Part shown: positions 52,172 to 60,042 of the stretch, piece by piece | How the letters are laid out: the number at the start of each line of letters is the position of its first letter | Numbering within the stretch: the stretch's first letter is position 1 | Assembly (NCBI RefSeq): GCF_003576475.1 | Contig: NZ_QWGR01000005.1 | Location: 186,001-250,000, forward strand | Source: Maribellus luteus | Lineage (GTDB): Bacteria > Bacteroidota > Bacteroidia > Bacteroidales > Prolixibacteraceae | Reading direction: 5' to 3' | Length of the DNA: 64,000 nt | Translations under genes and position numbers: made by a program | Notes under the pieces: generated by a model | What the model was told of the DNA's origin: nothing | Databases searched by the model: none | The model's input: only the letters and a program-made list of their open reading frames with translations

Positions 52172-52483
52172 TTAGCAAAATAATTTTATACCAACACGAT
52201 TAATGTGATCAAGCAATGCCTCTTCTTTTATTCTGGAGAAAATGACAAGATCAAACTTCCACGGAAGGAACAATTGGTCAATGTCGGCCGATATTTCAAG
52301 AATATCCGCCAGCTTCAGTTCATCGCCCAGCAAAGCAATATCTACATCCGAACCACTGGTAAATGTTCCCTTCGCGCGCGAACCAAACAAAACAGCCTGC
52401 TTCACGTTGGATTTGGCTTTTAGAATAGCAATGATTTTTTTGAAATCAGTTTCAGGGAGACCATATTTAGTTGTTTCCTGCAT
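52172..52483 (-). CDS. MNT-type nucleotidyltransferase (MntA-like)
   Basis: 103 residues of the minimal nucleotidyltransferase fold, with GSRAKG (34-39) and the metal aspartates Asp46 and Asp48 of SDVDIAL. It starts six bases after the HEPN-type gene upstream, so the two are one unit. In the HepT-MntA systems the nucleotidyltransferase AMPylates the HEPN partner and silences it. HI0073-type proteins are of the same kind. Confidence 0.9.
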   Translation of the reverse strand: MQETTKYGLPETDFKKIIAILKAKSNVKQAVLFGSRAKGTFTSGSDVDIALLGDELKLADILEISADIDQLFLPWKFDLVIFSRIKEEALLDHINRVGIKLFC

Positions 52484-52489
52484 TGTCGG

Positions 52490-52891
52490 CTAGTTAGATT
52501 CTTTTTCAAGCCTTATCTTCAGCGCCTCTAAAAGAAAAAAATACAGTGCCCTGATTTCTCCTATAATTTCTTCAGCGGTTTCTTCATCATAAGTATGACT
52601 GGTAAGATTTCGGCTTTTGTGCATTTGCATCCATCCTTTCCCGTCAGCAATGTAACCATCCTGAAAACTTTGCTCGATTACGGGCCGCGGTCCAACAATA
52701 TCTATGTATCCTTTGTCTTTCATCAAGTCCTGCAAAGTTTTCCAGCTCAACTCATAAGTATATTCAAAGGCTTTTATCAGACCTTGTTCCTCCATTTCGT
52801 TTAAATTCTCTTTGGAAATAAAACGTTCGAGTTGGGCAAAAGCCTTTTTAAAGTTTCCAAAACGTTGCTGCCAGCGGATGTCTTGATTCAT
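52490..52891 (-). CDS. HI0074-type nucleotidyltransferase substrate-binding (HEPN-like) protein
   Basis: 133 helical residues resembling HI0074, the partner of the MNT protein encoded directly downstream. Of note is R-x4-H-x-Y: Arg94, His99 and Tyr101 in RNLTSHTY, the active-site motif of HEPN ribonucleases and, with the tyrosine, the target of AMPylation in HepT. This supports a toxin-antitoxin role (type VII-like), though many HI0074 relatives have no proven toxicity. Confidence 0.88.
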   Translation of the reverse strand: MNQDIRWQQRFGNFKKAFAQLERFISKENLNEMEEQGLIKAFEYTYELSWKTLQDLMKDKGYIDIVGPRPVIEQSFQDGYIADGKGWMQMHKSRNLTSHTYDEETAEEIIGEIRALYFFLLEALKIRLEKESN

Positions 52892-52955
52892 TTCTCCCGT
52901 TTAAGTGTGGACTGTAAAGTTAGAATATCTAATTAAATTTCATATTCACTACGTT

Positions 52956-55900
52956 TCATTCTACTCTTAATCCGGTCACCAGCGTTTTCTTTTGAAGTGA
53001 AAACCAGCTTAGCCCAAAAATCCAAAGGAATCCGTTCAACAAGATCATTCCGGTAACCAACGCAACCGTACCAAACGATGCGTCGGAATGCGTGGATAAA
53101 AACGAAGGAAGTGTAGCCACCACTGCCGTGATAAAACCAATCAGAACCCCGGTAAACAACAAAATCAAATACTCTGAAGTGATCATTCTGAAGATGGGCC
53201 GGTTGCTGAAACCAATGGCCTGCATTACCGAAATTTCGCGACGACGTTCCAACAGGGTACGAGCCAAAATCACAGCCAGCCCGATGGTGCCCAGAATCAA
53301 TCCCAGCGCTCCAAGTGCCAGAAAAATCGATAAGTAGGTATTGGTAACCGAATAAAACTCCACCAGGCGTTTAGCGGTGGATTCCATTTCCCAGCCGTAA
53401 TCGCGAAAAACAGACTGCAGTTCGTTGCTAATTTTTTGCTGATCTTCCGTTTTCCCGTCAATCAGAAAAATATGCGAGCCGCTGTTACTGGGGTAATTTC
53501 TCAAAAAGTTTGGATTGGAAATCAGCACATAACCCTGAAATATGGAAGGAGTAGTTCCTGCTATCAATTTCAGTTTGAGTGTGTCACCCAATTCATTTTG
53601 ATACAGTAAAACATCGCCTACTTTTTTTCCAAGCCCCCACTGAATAACCGTTTGGTCGGCAATGGCAGGAATGGTTCCGTCATCAAAAGTTTCATTCAGC
53701 GTCCCCCACGGATCTTTTTCGCCCAGCTCCTTCAATTTGGTAGCAAATGAAAAACGTCCCTGCAGAGCCTCCGCATCAAGACCCAAAATAGCAGGTTGCG
53801 AAATACGGTTCAGGTTCAGACAACTGGCATCGTCTCCCTCTACTTTTCGCAGTTGAACTGCACTAAACTCCTCAAAAATGCCTTCTTCTGCCCTTTTCTC
53901 CGGATTGTTGATATCGAACAAAACGGGCATGGTTGTTTCGGCAAAATACAGAAATCCGCCTGTTCCGTTTGATTTATTCTGGGCGTTGGCAAACAGATCG
54001 AGTTTGTTTGAACCGGTTGATACCACGATAAAAGTTCCAAGTGCAAATAAAATCACAACGGTTAAAGAGCGGGCCTTGTTTCTTGAAAGATTAAGCTGCG
54101 CTAGCCATCCCAGCCAGAGTTCGTTCTTTCTACCGTTTTCCAGCCTTATAACAAAGCGCCGGAATAATAAAAGCAGGCCAATCAAGAGCAATCCTCCGAC
54201 AGCAAAAAACAGCGAAGCATTCATTTGCGGCGATACAAATACCTGGTACACAAAAAGAACAACCGAAGTAAGTAACGACACGATCATCAAAACATTCCAT
54301 ACCAGTTCTTTTACCCGACTTTTGGAAGCTGATGTTTGTTTCTGAAGTTCAGCCGTTTTCTGTTTCTGAAAACGGGAAACCGATATATAAATCGCAGCAA
54401 GCGACACTAGTAAACTTATTACAAGCCCCAGAATCACGGTAGCCGGGTAAATCTTTATCAGCAAAACGTCGGTTCTGACAATGTCGTACCACAAGGTATT
54501 GAGGATTCGAAAAACCAGCTTTGTATAGAAAACAGAGATTACGGTCCCCAGAATTCCGCCCAACAAAGCAACAGCAAAACCTTCCCATAAATAAAAACCA
54601 CGCACCTGTTTTTGTTTGAATCCCAACGCATCCAACAGCCCAACTTGTGTAGAGCGGCTTTCCAGGTTCAGGCGAAACAACAGCGAAGTCAGAACTATTC
54701 CGGCAATCAACAGGAAAAAGCTCAGGCCAATAAAGAGTCCGCTAAAGTCGGTTCCGTTTTTTGCCGCACTCACTCCTTTTTCGCGAATGGGTTCAACCGA
54801 CATTCCCAAATCGGCAGGAGTAATATTCTCGGCAAATACCTGTTTGTATTTCGCCTCATCAAAAACCTTGGCAGAATAGCGCACTGCCGTATAGTCTCCA
54901 AAACGGTTCGACCACATTTCCAGCGCCTTGCTTAACGAAACATAAGCTTTCGGAGCCCCTTTGTAGTCGTCCCAGTAAAGTTCGTCTTTAGCGCGAATAG
55001 CATCCAGATTTATTGGTACTCCGGCTTCCCATTCCCGGCAATGTCCGGCGTCGGAAAGACCGGGCAGGTTGGGCATCCGGGTTTCATCGGCCCATCCCGG
55101 CACCATCGGAACAACTTTTTTCAAAATAAAATCCGATTCTTTTTCAATCAATTTGCGTAAAGGGCCAATTTGCCAGTATTTCAGGCGAATTGAATCACCA
55201 ATTTCGGCTCCCAAATCATCGGCTGCCCATTGATTTAAAATGATGCCATCTTCATCAAGCCCATCAACTAAAGTGGAAACAAAAGAATATGGAATCGATT
55301 GTGATTGACGGAGATTGGTTGAGATTGATGGAGATTGATCGTCCGCAAAACTCGTGGCTTGCGGCTCATGGCTTGTAGCTTCTTCCGAAATTTCATTCAC
55401 AAAATACGTCAGCATCGGTTGTGCGCTCGGAAGTTTTTGCAAGGTTTCAGCCACTTTGTCTTCCATAAAAACACGCTCGGTTGACACCTCCACTTCATCG
55501 GTTGCTTCAATATTTTTTAGCTGAAGACCAGCATCCGCAGGTGTCAGACAATGTTTCACCGACTCCAAAACCTCGTCTGTTCCCAAATCAGTAGCTATCA
55601 GTATCTGGTTGGCTTTACCCTGGAATTCCATCAGGCGATTTAAACGGTCGATGGAAAGAAAAATATTATACGGTGCTGTTTGTGAGTTTTTCAAACTAAA
55701 CCGCCCCAGTTCTTCCTTTTGAACAATATTTTTAATGGTCGCACGCAACGAAACGCTGGTTTCTTCAGCAGAAATAAACGGTGCATTCAACGGGATAAGA
55801 CTGGCTTTTTTGATGCGCACCAGCAAATTATCACCTTCTTTTACAGCCAGCCGTTCCGCCAGATTTTGACTGATAGCAATCTCATTATTTTGCAATTCTG

Positions 55901-56282
55901 AAAAGACAGATGAATTTGAAATCTTCTCGAAAGATTGGTTCACTCCAATCACCTGTACCTTATTGGCACGCCGTTGACCGCCATCGGCCACGGCAACACC
56001 TTCGAGCAACAACACGGGTACGGCCTGAATCTGAGCGTTGTCGGCTTCCAATTCTGAAGCCATTTCCTGCCTGAAATAACGTTCTACCACCGAAACCAGG
56101 TGTGTGGTTTCACCCAGCCGGTAAAAAGTGGCCTGCTCCAGACTGTAACGCACCGAGTCGCCAATCACCAGCGAGCCGGTTAAAACCATGGTGCTCACCA
56201 CTACTCCCAGCGCCACCAGCAGGTTGGCCTTGAAATAGTGTAAAAATGTCTTGATTATGTATTGCAGTCGTGTCATGTTCAC
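52956..56282 (-). CDS. ABC transporter permease, FtsX/MacB-like, double-domain
   Basis: 1108-residue permease of the lipoprotein/macrolide exporter kind. One N-terminal membrane segment (about 12-35), a large extracytoplasmic MacB_PCD-like domain, a first FtsX domain (three segments between about 510 and 660), two further segments about 690-735, a linker with a second periplasmic domain (about 760-960) and a second FtsX domain (three segments from about 980 to 1090). The ATPase gene lies 87 bases upstream on the same strand. An in-frame stretch at 55293-55386 looks like inserted repeat DNA. Substrate unknown. Confidence 0.9.
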   Translation of the reverse strand: MNMTRLQYIIKTFLHYFKANLLVALGVVVSTMVLTGSLVIGDSVRYSLEQATFYRLGETTHLVSVVERYFRQEMASELEADNAQIQAVPVLLLEGVAVADGGQRRANKVQVIGVNQSFEKISNSSVFSELQNNEIAISQNLAERLAVKEGDNLLVRIKKASLIPLNAPFISAEETSVSLRATIKNIVQKEELGRFSLKNSQTAPYNIFLSIDRLNRLMEFQGKANQILIATDLGTDEVLESVKHCLTPADAGLQLKNIEATDEVEVSTERVFMEDKVAETLQKLPSAQPMLTYFVNEISEEATSHEPQATSFADDQSPSISTNLRQSQSIPYSFVSTLVDGLDEDGIILNQWAADDLGAEIGDSIRLKYWQIGPLRKLIEKESDFILKKVVPMVPGWADETRMPNLPGLSDAGHCREWEAGVPINLDAIRAKDELYWDDYKGAPKAYVSLSKALEMWSNRFGDYTAVRYSAKVFDEAKYKQVFAENITPADLGMSVEPIREKGVSAAKNGTDFSGLFIGLSFFLLIAGIVLTSLLFRLNLESRSTQVGLLDALGFKQKQVRGFYLWEGFAVALLGGILGTVISVFYTKLVFRILNTLWYDIVRTDVLLIKIYPATVILGLVISLLVSLAAIYISVSRFQKQKTAELQKQTSASKSRVKELVWNVLMIVSLLTSVVLFVYQVFVSPQMNASLFFAVGGLLLIGLLLLFRRFVIRLENGRKNELWLGWLAQLNLSRNKARSLTVVILFALGTFIVVSTGSNKLDLFANAQNKSNGTGGFLYFAETTMPVLFDINNPEKRAEEGIFEEFSAVQLRKVEGDDASCLNLNRISQPAILGLDAEALQGRFSFATKLKELGEKDPWGTLNETFDDGTIPAIADQTVIQWGLGKKVGDVLLYQNELGDTLKLKLIAGTTPSIFQGYVLISNPNFLRNYPSNSGSHIFLIDGKTEDQQKISNELQSVFRDYGWEMESTAKRLVEFYSVTNTYLSIFLALGALGLILGTIGLAVILARTLLERRREISVMQAIGFSNRPIFRMITSEYLILLFTGVLIGFITAVVATLPSFLSTHSDASFGTVALVTGMILLNGFLWIFGLSWFSLQKKTLVTGLRVE
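55293..55386 (-). repeat. Repeat DNA inserted in frame in the permease gene
   Basis: About 31 codons of low-complexity sequence inside the extracytoplasmic domain. It holds three to four GAGATTGATG-type units of about ten bases (55305-55340) followed by CTCGTGGCTTGCGGCTCATGGCTTGTAGCTT, a run of imperfect GTGGCTTG copies. The peptide (SHEPQATSF, SPSISTNLRQSQSI) has no similarity to its surroundings. Both motifs look intergenic in nature; the first also occurs near 48941-48980. Confidence 0.5.
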
Positions 56283-56369
56283 CCCTCCGGATTCGCCGCA
56301 CTCCCCTCAAAGAGGGGAGAATATTCTTTTTCCAATTCTTTTTTCGTCATTCCCGCGAAAGCGGGAATC
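56283..56369. repeat. Two dispersed palindromes between ABC ATPase and permease genes
   Basis: CTCCCCTC-AAA-GAGGGGAG (56301-56319) beside ACCCCTCCGGAT, the inverse plan of the element at 20551-20599; and ATTCCCGC-GAAA-GCGGGAAT (56349-56368) within CGTCATTCCCGCGAAAGCGG. The latter sequence is found dispersed in many unrelated bacteria and resembles the Neisseria dRS3 core. Both hairpins lie inside the message that should carry the exporter genes. Confidence 0.65.
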
Positions 56370-57047
56370 TTATGAACTCAATTTCCCATTCTTTAATACA
56401 TACTTCTTATCCATCTGCTCAGCCAACATAGCCGAGTGGGTCACCGTTACCAAAGCAACACCCTCATCATCGCTTAACTTTTTCAGTAAATCGGTCAACG
56501 CCGCGGCATTTTCTTCGTCGAGGGCACCGGTAGGTTCGTCGGCCAGAATTAGTTTGGGTTTGTTGATCAGTGCCCGGACAACCGCAGTTCGCTGGCATTC
56601 TCCACCCGACATTTCCGATGGTTTTTGATGACGCTGCTCCCAAATCCCAACTTTTTTAATCAGGTACTCTGCCCAGTCTTTTTGCTCTTTCGTGATTTTA
56701 TTCCCCTGAGGCAAAAGCGGAAGCAGTACATTCTCCCACAAACTCAGCTGAGGCATTAAATGATGCATCTGAAAAACAAATCCCAGGTGTTTGTTCCGAA
56801 AAGTTGCCAGTTCGGTTTTTGAATACCCGGTGATGTCCTTCCCTTCAAAAAGAACCTTGCCTGCTTCGGGTTGATCAAGCGCCCCGATAAGATTAAGCAG
56901 CGTTGTTTTGCCCGATCCGCTTGGCCCAACAATGGCCACTTTTTCTCCCGGATTCAACGTAAAGTGTAAATCTTTCAGCACGGCTCGGTAACTGTGTGTG
57001 CCCGGTTCGCCGTAGCCTTTGGTTATTTTTTGTAATTGTAAAAGCAT
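56370..57047 (-). CDS. ABC transporter ATP-binding protein, LolD/MacB type
   Basis: 225-residue ATPase driving the permease encoded downstream. Walker A GPSGSGKTT, Q-loop FVFQMHHLMP, signature MSGGECQRTAV, Walker B LILADEPTGALDEEN, H-loop VTHSAML. The EPTGALD string is typical of the LolD/MacB/FtsE class that works on lipoproteins or peptides by a mechanotransmission mechanism. Confidence 0.95.
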   Translation of the reverse strand: MLLQLQKITKGYGEPGTHSYRAVLKDLHFTLNPGEKVAIVGPSGSGKTTLLNLIGALDQPEAGKVLFEGKDITGYSKTELATFRNKHLGFVFQMHHLMPQLSLWENVLLPLLPQGNKITKEQKDWAEYLIKKVGIWEQRHQKPSEMSGGECQRTAVVRALINKPKLILADEPTGALDEENAAALTDLLKKLSDDEGVALVTVTHSAMLAEQMDKKYVLKNGKLSS

Positions 57048-57056
57048 TTTATCTTT

Positions 57057-57133
57057 GTGTTCCTCTGTGTCTTCTCGGTGTACTCTGTGGTACTTTCTTT
57101 TTTAACCACAGAGTACACTGAGGTTTCACAGAG
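57057..57133. repeat. CACAGAG-type inverted repeat between ABC ATPase and glycosyltransferase genes
   Basis: Perfect 14-bp arms GTGTACTCTGTGGT (57078-57091) and ACCACAGAGTACAC (57105-57118), loop 13, with further CTCTGTGT and CACAGAGA copies outside. It fills almost the entire gap. The same words occur at 58431-58464, 58852-58879 and 60004-60042. Confidence 0.7.
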
Positions 57134-57134
57134 A

Positions 57135-58421
57135 CTATTTTTTCAGACTCTCGTATAAAGTTATCATTTCTTTGGCGTGATTATGAATATTAAACTTATT
57201 AAGGGTTCCCTCGTAGCCTTTCCTGCTTAGTTCTTCCAGTTTGTCAGGGTTTGATAACAGATCGGTCCATGTTTCACTTAACTTTTGCGGTGTATTGGGC
57301 ATATAAGTCACCCCGCCGCCCGAGAGTTCAACAATTTCGGGGAAAGCGCCCAGAGCAGGCTGCACCACCGGCACTCCCGAAGCCATCGACTCAATCAGGT
57401 ACATTCCGAAAGCTTCACCGATGCGCACCGGCACCGAGATCAGCGAAACTCTTTTGAAAAAATCATTTACTTCTTTGCCTTCAAAATCCGGAAGCACTTC
57501 CAGCGAATCGAGGAGATGATGTGCCTTCAGCTTTCGTCTTTGTTCTTTGTTGAATTTGGCATCGTCGCCCGTCGATCCACCCGTTGCAATCAGCTTTACA
57601 TCTTCAAAACCCGGTTTCTTCTTCAATTCAATAAAAGCATCCACCACAATGTCAAAACCGTCTTTGTGACACATGCGTGAAATGTAGCCTACATTTCTTT
57701 CTTTGCCTTTCGTAGAAACATATTGGTAGTCTTCCACGTCCACCCCCAAATGAATCGTTTTTACTTTTTCATCCGGCAAATTCATCCGCTTTTTCATCAC
57801 GTCTGCAAAAAAGTCACTTACCGAAACCAGCACATCCACGTCGGTTGCCCGCTCGTGCATCAATTCCCATATTTTTTTCTGAAACTTCGGTTGCATCGGG
57901 TCAATCCACACATCTTCGTCCTGAAGCGTGCAAAGCACAGGAACTCCGATTTTCTCTTTCAGGCGGCGAGCCAGTCCCAAAAGTAAGGCGTTTGAAACAT
58001 GAATAATATCGGGCTGACAATGTTCTGCAATCCAGTTCACCATGTGGTCAAGTTCGTCTTTTTGAGCCCCGTCTTCGCCCAAAAGCATCGAAACGGTCAT
58101 GTCTTCCAGGCCTTTGGCATTGGTTGAACCAGACATTGAAGCAGCCAATTTCATCATGGGTTTTGAATTCAGCATGCGATCGAACCAGGCAGGAGCTTTT
58201 CGAAAAATGGGATACACCTGTTTCAGATAAGTGCTGATCGCGCCATAAAAAATCGGAACTTCCGAAATATCATGCTCATCGGCAAACAAGGGAAGGTACA
58301 TGGGAATCTTGGTCACTTTGTGGCCTTCGGCACGCAGCGCGTTAAAATATTTGCTGTCGCGTAAACAGTTACCGCAATAAAAACTTCCTCCTGAACCGGG
58401 TATGATCTGAATGATGTTCAT
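57135..58421 (-). CDS. Glycosyltransferase family 4 protein
   Basis: 428 residues of the GT-B fold. N-terminal acceptor domain starts with NIIQIIPGSGGSFYCGNCLRD (glycine-rich loop); the C-terminal nucleotide-sugar domain has VGYISRMCHKDGFDIVVDAF, LIATGGS, and the EX7E motif around EAFGMYLIESMASGVPVVQP. The conserved CGNCLRD string is found in a Bacteroidota subgroup of unknown substrate. It is followed on the same strand by the exporter genes and preceded by the GxxExxY gene; whether they work together is uncertain. Confidence 0.9.
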   Translation of the reverse strand: MNIIQIIPGSGGSFYCGNCLRDSKYFNALRAEGHKVTKIPMYLPLFADEHDISEVPIFYGAISTYLKQVYPIFRKAPAWFDRMLNSKPMMKLAASMSGSTNAKGLEDMTVSMLLGEDGAQKDELDHMVNWIAEHCQPDIIHVSNALLLGLARRLKEKIGVPVLCTLQDEDVWIDPMQPKFQKKIWELMHERATDVDVLVSVSDFFADVMKKRMNLPDEKVKTIHLGVDVEDYQYVSTKGKERNVGYISRMCHKDGFDIVVDAFIELKKKPGFEDVKLIATGGSTGDDAKFNKEQRRKLKAHHLLDSLEVLPDFEGKEVNDFFKRVSLISVPVRIGEAFGMYLIESMASGVPVVQPALGAFPEIVELSGGGVTYMPNTPQKLSETWTDLLSNPDKLEELSRKGYEGTLNKFNIHNHAKEMITLYESLKK

Positions 58422-58430
58422 ATTCTCATT

Positions 58431-58464
58431 TTCTCTGTGTGTCTCTGTTTCTCTGTGGTTTTAA
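58431..58464. repeat. CACAGAG-type repeat, left flank of the GxxExxY gene
   Basis: Three CTCTGTG copies ending in CTCTGTGGTTTTAA (58451-58464). It is the inverse of the copy at 58852-58879, so the two bracket the GxxExxY gene as inverted repeats. The stop codon of that gene lies inside the element. Confidence 0.7.
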
Positions 58465-58838
58465 TATCCCTGAACAACTCTCTTCAATCCATCTTTCAGT
58501 CTGGCAACATTGAAATTTATCAATAAACCATATCTCAGCTTTTGCAACTTCAGATAGGTTAAAATTTGCGCCATGTGGACATCGTTCAATGCCTCAACTG
58601 ATTTAAGCTCTACTACAATTTGGTCTTCTACCAATAAATCAATTCGATAACCACAATCAAGTTTAACATCCTTGTAAACAAGAGGTAATGCGTTCTCTTT
58701 TTCGACTTTTAAACCGGCCTCCTGTAACTCGAAGAATAAACATTCCTTGTAAGAAGATTCCAACAATCCCGGACCTAGTGCTTTATGAACTTCAATAGCA
58801 CATTGAATAATTTTCCCGGTTAATTCGTTTGTTTCCAT
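58461..58838 (-). CDS. GxxExxY family protein
   Basis: 125 residues from the ATG at 58836-58838; the frame is open nine codons further, into the flanking repeat. Named after GLLESSY (24-30). The later strand CGYRIDLLVEDQIVVELKS holds Asp67, Glu77 and Lys79, the spacing of a PD-(D/E)xK nuclease-like core. No function has been shown for the family as far as I know; copies are numerous in some genomes. It is bracketed by inverted CACAGAG-type repeats and separates the glycosyltransferase from the propeller gene. Confidence 0.9.
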   Translation of the reverse strand: METNELTGKIIQCAIEVHKALGPGLLESSYKECLFFELQEAGLKVEKENALPLVYKDVKLDCGYRIDLLVEDQIVVELKSVEALNDVHMAQILTYLKLQKLRYGLLINFNVARLKDGLKRVVQGY

Positions 58839-58851
58839 ATTGTATTGATTT

Positions 58852-58879
58852 AACCACAGAGGCACTGAGAAGCACAGAG
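58852..58879. repeat. CACAGAG-type repeat, right flank of the GxxExxY gene
   Basis: AACCACAGAGGCACTGAGAA followed by GCACAGAG. The inverse of 58431-58464. It fills the gap between the GxxExxY start and the stop codon of the propeller gene at 58881. Confidence 0.7.
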
Positions 58880-58880
58880 T

Positions 58881-59990
58881 TTACTTGCCAAAACAATATA
58901 CATTTCCGTCGTATGCCCCCACAAAAATCTTCCCTGCTGCCACGGCCGGATTACTGACGATCTGGCTGCCAATCTCATAACTCCAAACCAATGAGCCGTC
59001 TGAAAGGTTCACCATCGCGAGGTCGCCCCTCATGTTTCCGATGATCACCTTATCTTTTACAACCACAGGAGAAGCATCCACCTGTCGTCCGGTGTTATAT
59101 TCCCACAGTTTTTCACCCGAGTTTTTATCAAAACAATACAAAAACTTGTTGTAATTGGCCGTTAACACTTTGTTGCCAATTAACGACGGTGAAGCAATAA
59201 ATTGCAGGTGTGTTTTATCATCTTTCCAAACCCAGGTGGTTTTATCCGTTTTAATGTCCACCTGAAAAAAGCGGCCATCGTAATCGCCAATGTAAGCTTT
59301 CCCGTCCTCCACTGCTACTGAACCTGCCACATATGTCGCCACATCGATCTTTTTATCCAGCTTTCCGCTTGCCACATCCACAATGTGCAGAAAACCATCA
59401 CAGCCGCCAAACATGGCTTTCCCGTTGGCGCTGGCTGCTGCGCCGTTGATGTAGTTATCAGATTCGTATTTCCACTTCAGCTCACCGGTTTTACCATCCA
59501 CACAATGCAGAAAGAAATCGTAGCTCCCCACAAAAACAAAGGTTGATTTACCATCGCTCCACCAGTTGGGCGATCCGACGATCTGGTTCTCGCATTCGTA
59601 CTCCCACAGTTTTTCGCCGGAATCCAGATTCAGAGCCAGCAACATTCCGTCAAGGTTGCCGATGTACACCGTTTTATCAAGAATTAAAGCCGGCGCTTCA
59701 ATCGAATTGCTGGTTTCAACTTTCCACAACAGTTTTCCTTTTGTATCCAAACAATACACAAAGCCATCGGTAGAGCCAATCACCACTTTCCCATCAGCAA
59801 CTACAGGAGATGATTTTATGTTATCACCGGTTTGGAACGTCCATAATAATTTGGGCGAATCGGGAACAGAAGTCCTTGAAACACCTGTGAGATGCGGTTC
59901 GCCGCGAAAAATCGGCCACGAATCAGAAGGTTGGGCGATGGCCCGCACTACGAACAAAAGAATAATATTTAGGAATAGTATTTTTTTCAT
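58881..59990 (-). CDS. Exported PQQ-like beta-propeller repeat protein
   Basis: 369 residues with a signal peptide (MKKILFLNIILLFVVRAIAQ). The rest is a propeller of about eight blades, each with a variant of A-DGKVVIGSTDGFVYCLD and GELLWKYE, as in BamB and quinoprotein dehydrogenases. The residues that hold PQQ are not recognisable, so the fold is probably used for protein or surface contacts. The order with the flavin oxidoreductase is uninterrupted on the minus strand. Confidence 0.88.
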   Translation of the reverse strand: MKKILFLNIILLFVVRAIAQPSDSWPIFRGEPHLTGVSRTSVPDSPKLLWTFQTGDNIKSSPVVADGKVVIGSTDGFVYCLDTKGKLLWKVETSNSIEAPALILDKTVYIGNLDGMLLALNLDSGEKLWEYECENQIVGSPNWWSDGKSTFVFVGSYDFFLHCVDGKTGELKWKYESDNYINGAAASANGKAMFGGCDGFLHIVDVASGKLDKKIDVATYVAGSVAVEDGKAYIGDYDGRFFQVDIKTDKTTWVWKDDKTHLQFIASPSLIGNKVLTANYNKFLYCFDKNSGEKLWEYNTGRQVDASPVVVKDKVIIGNMRGDLAMVNLSDGSLVWSYEIGSQIVSNPAVAAGKIFVGAYDGNVYCFGK

Positions 59991-60003
59991 GCTTTTCTTT
60001 TTA

Positions 60004-60042
60004 CCACTGAAAACACAGAGAAGACACTGAGTTTCACCGAGA
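60004..60042. repeat. CACAGAG-type repeat before the propeller gene
   Basis: ACCACTGAAAACACAGAGAA, then GACACTGAG and CACCGAGAG. It fills the gap between the propeller start and the oxidoreductase stop, and supplies the last two codons and the stop codon (60034-60036) of the oxidoreductase. Confidence 0.6.
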
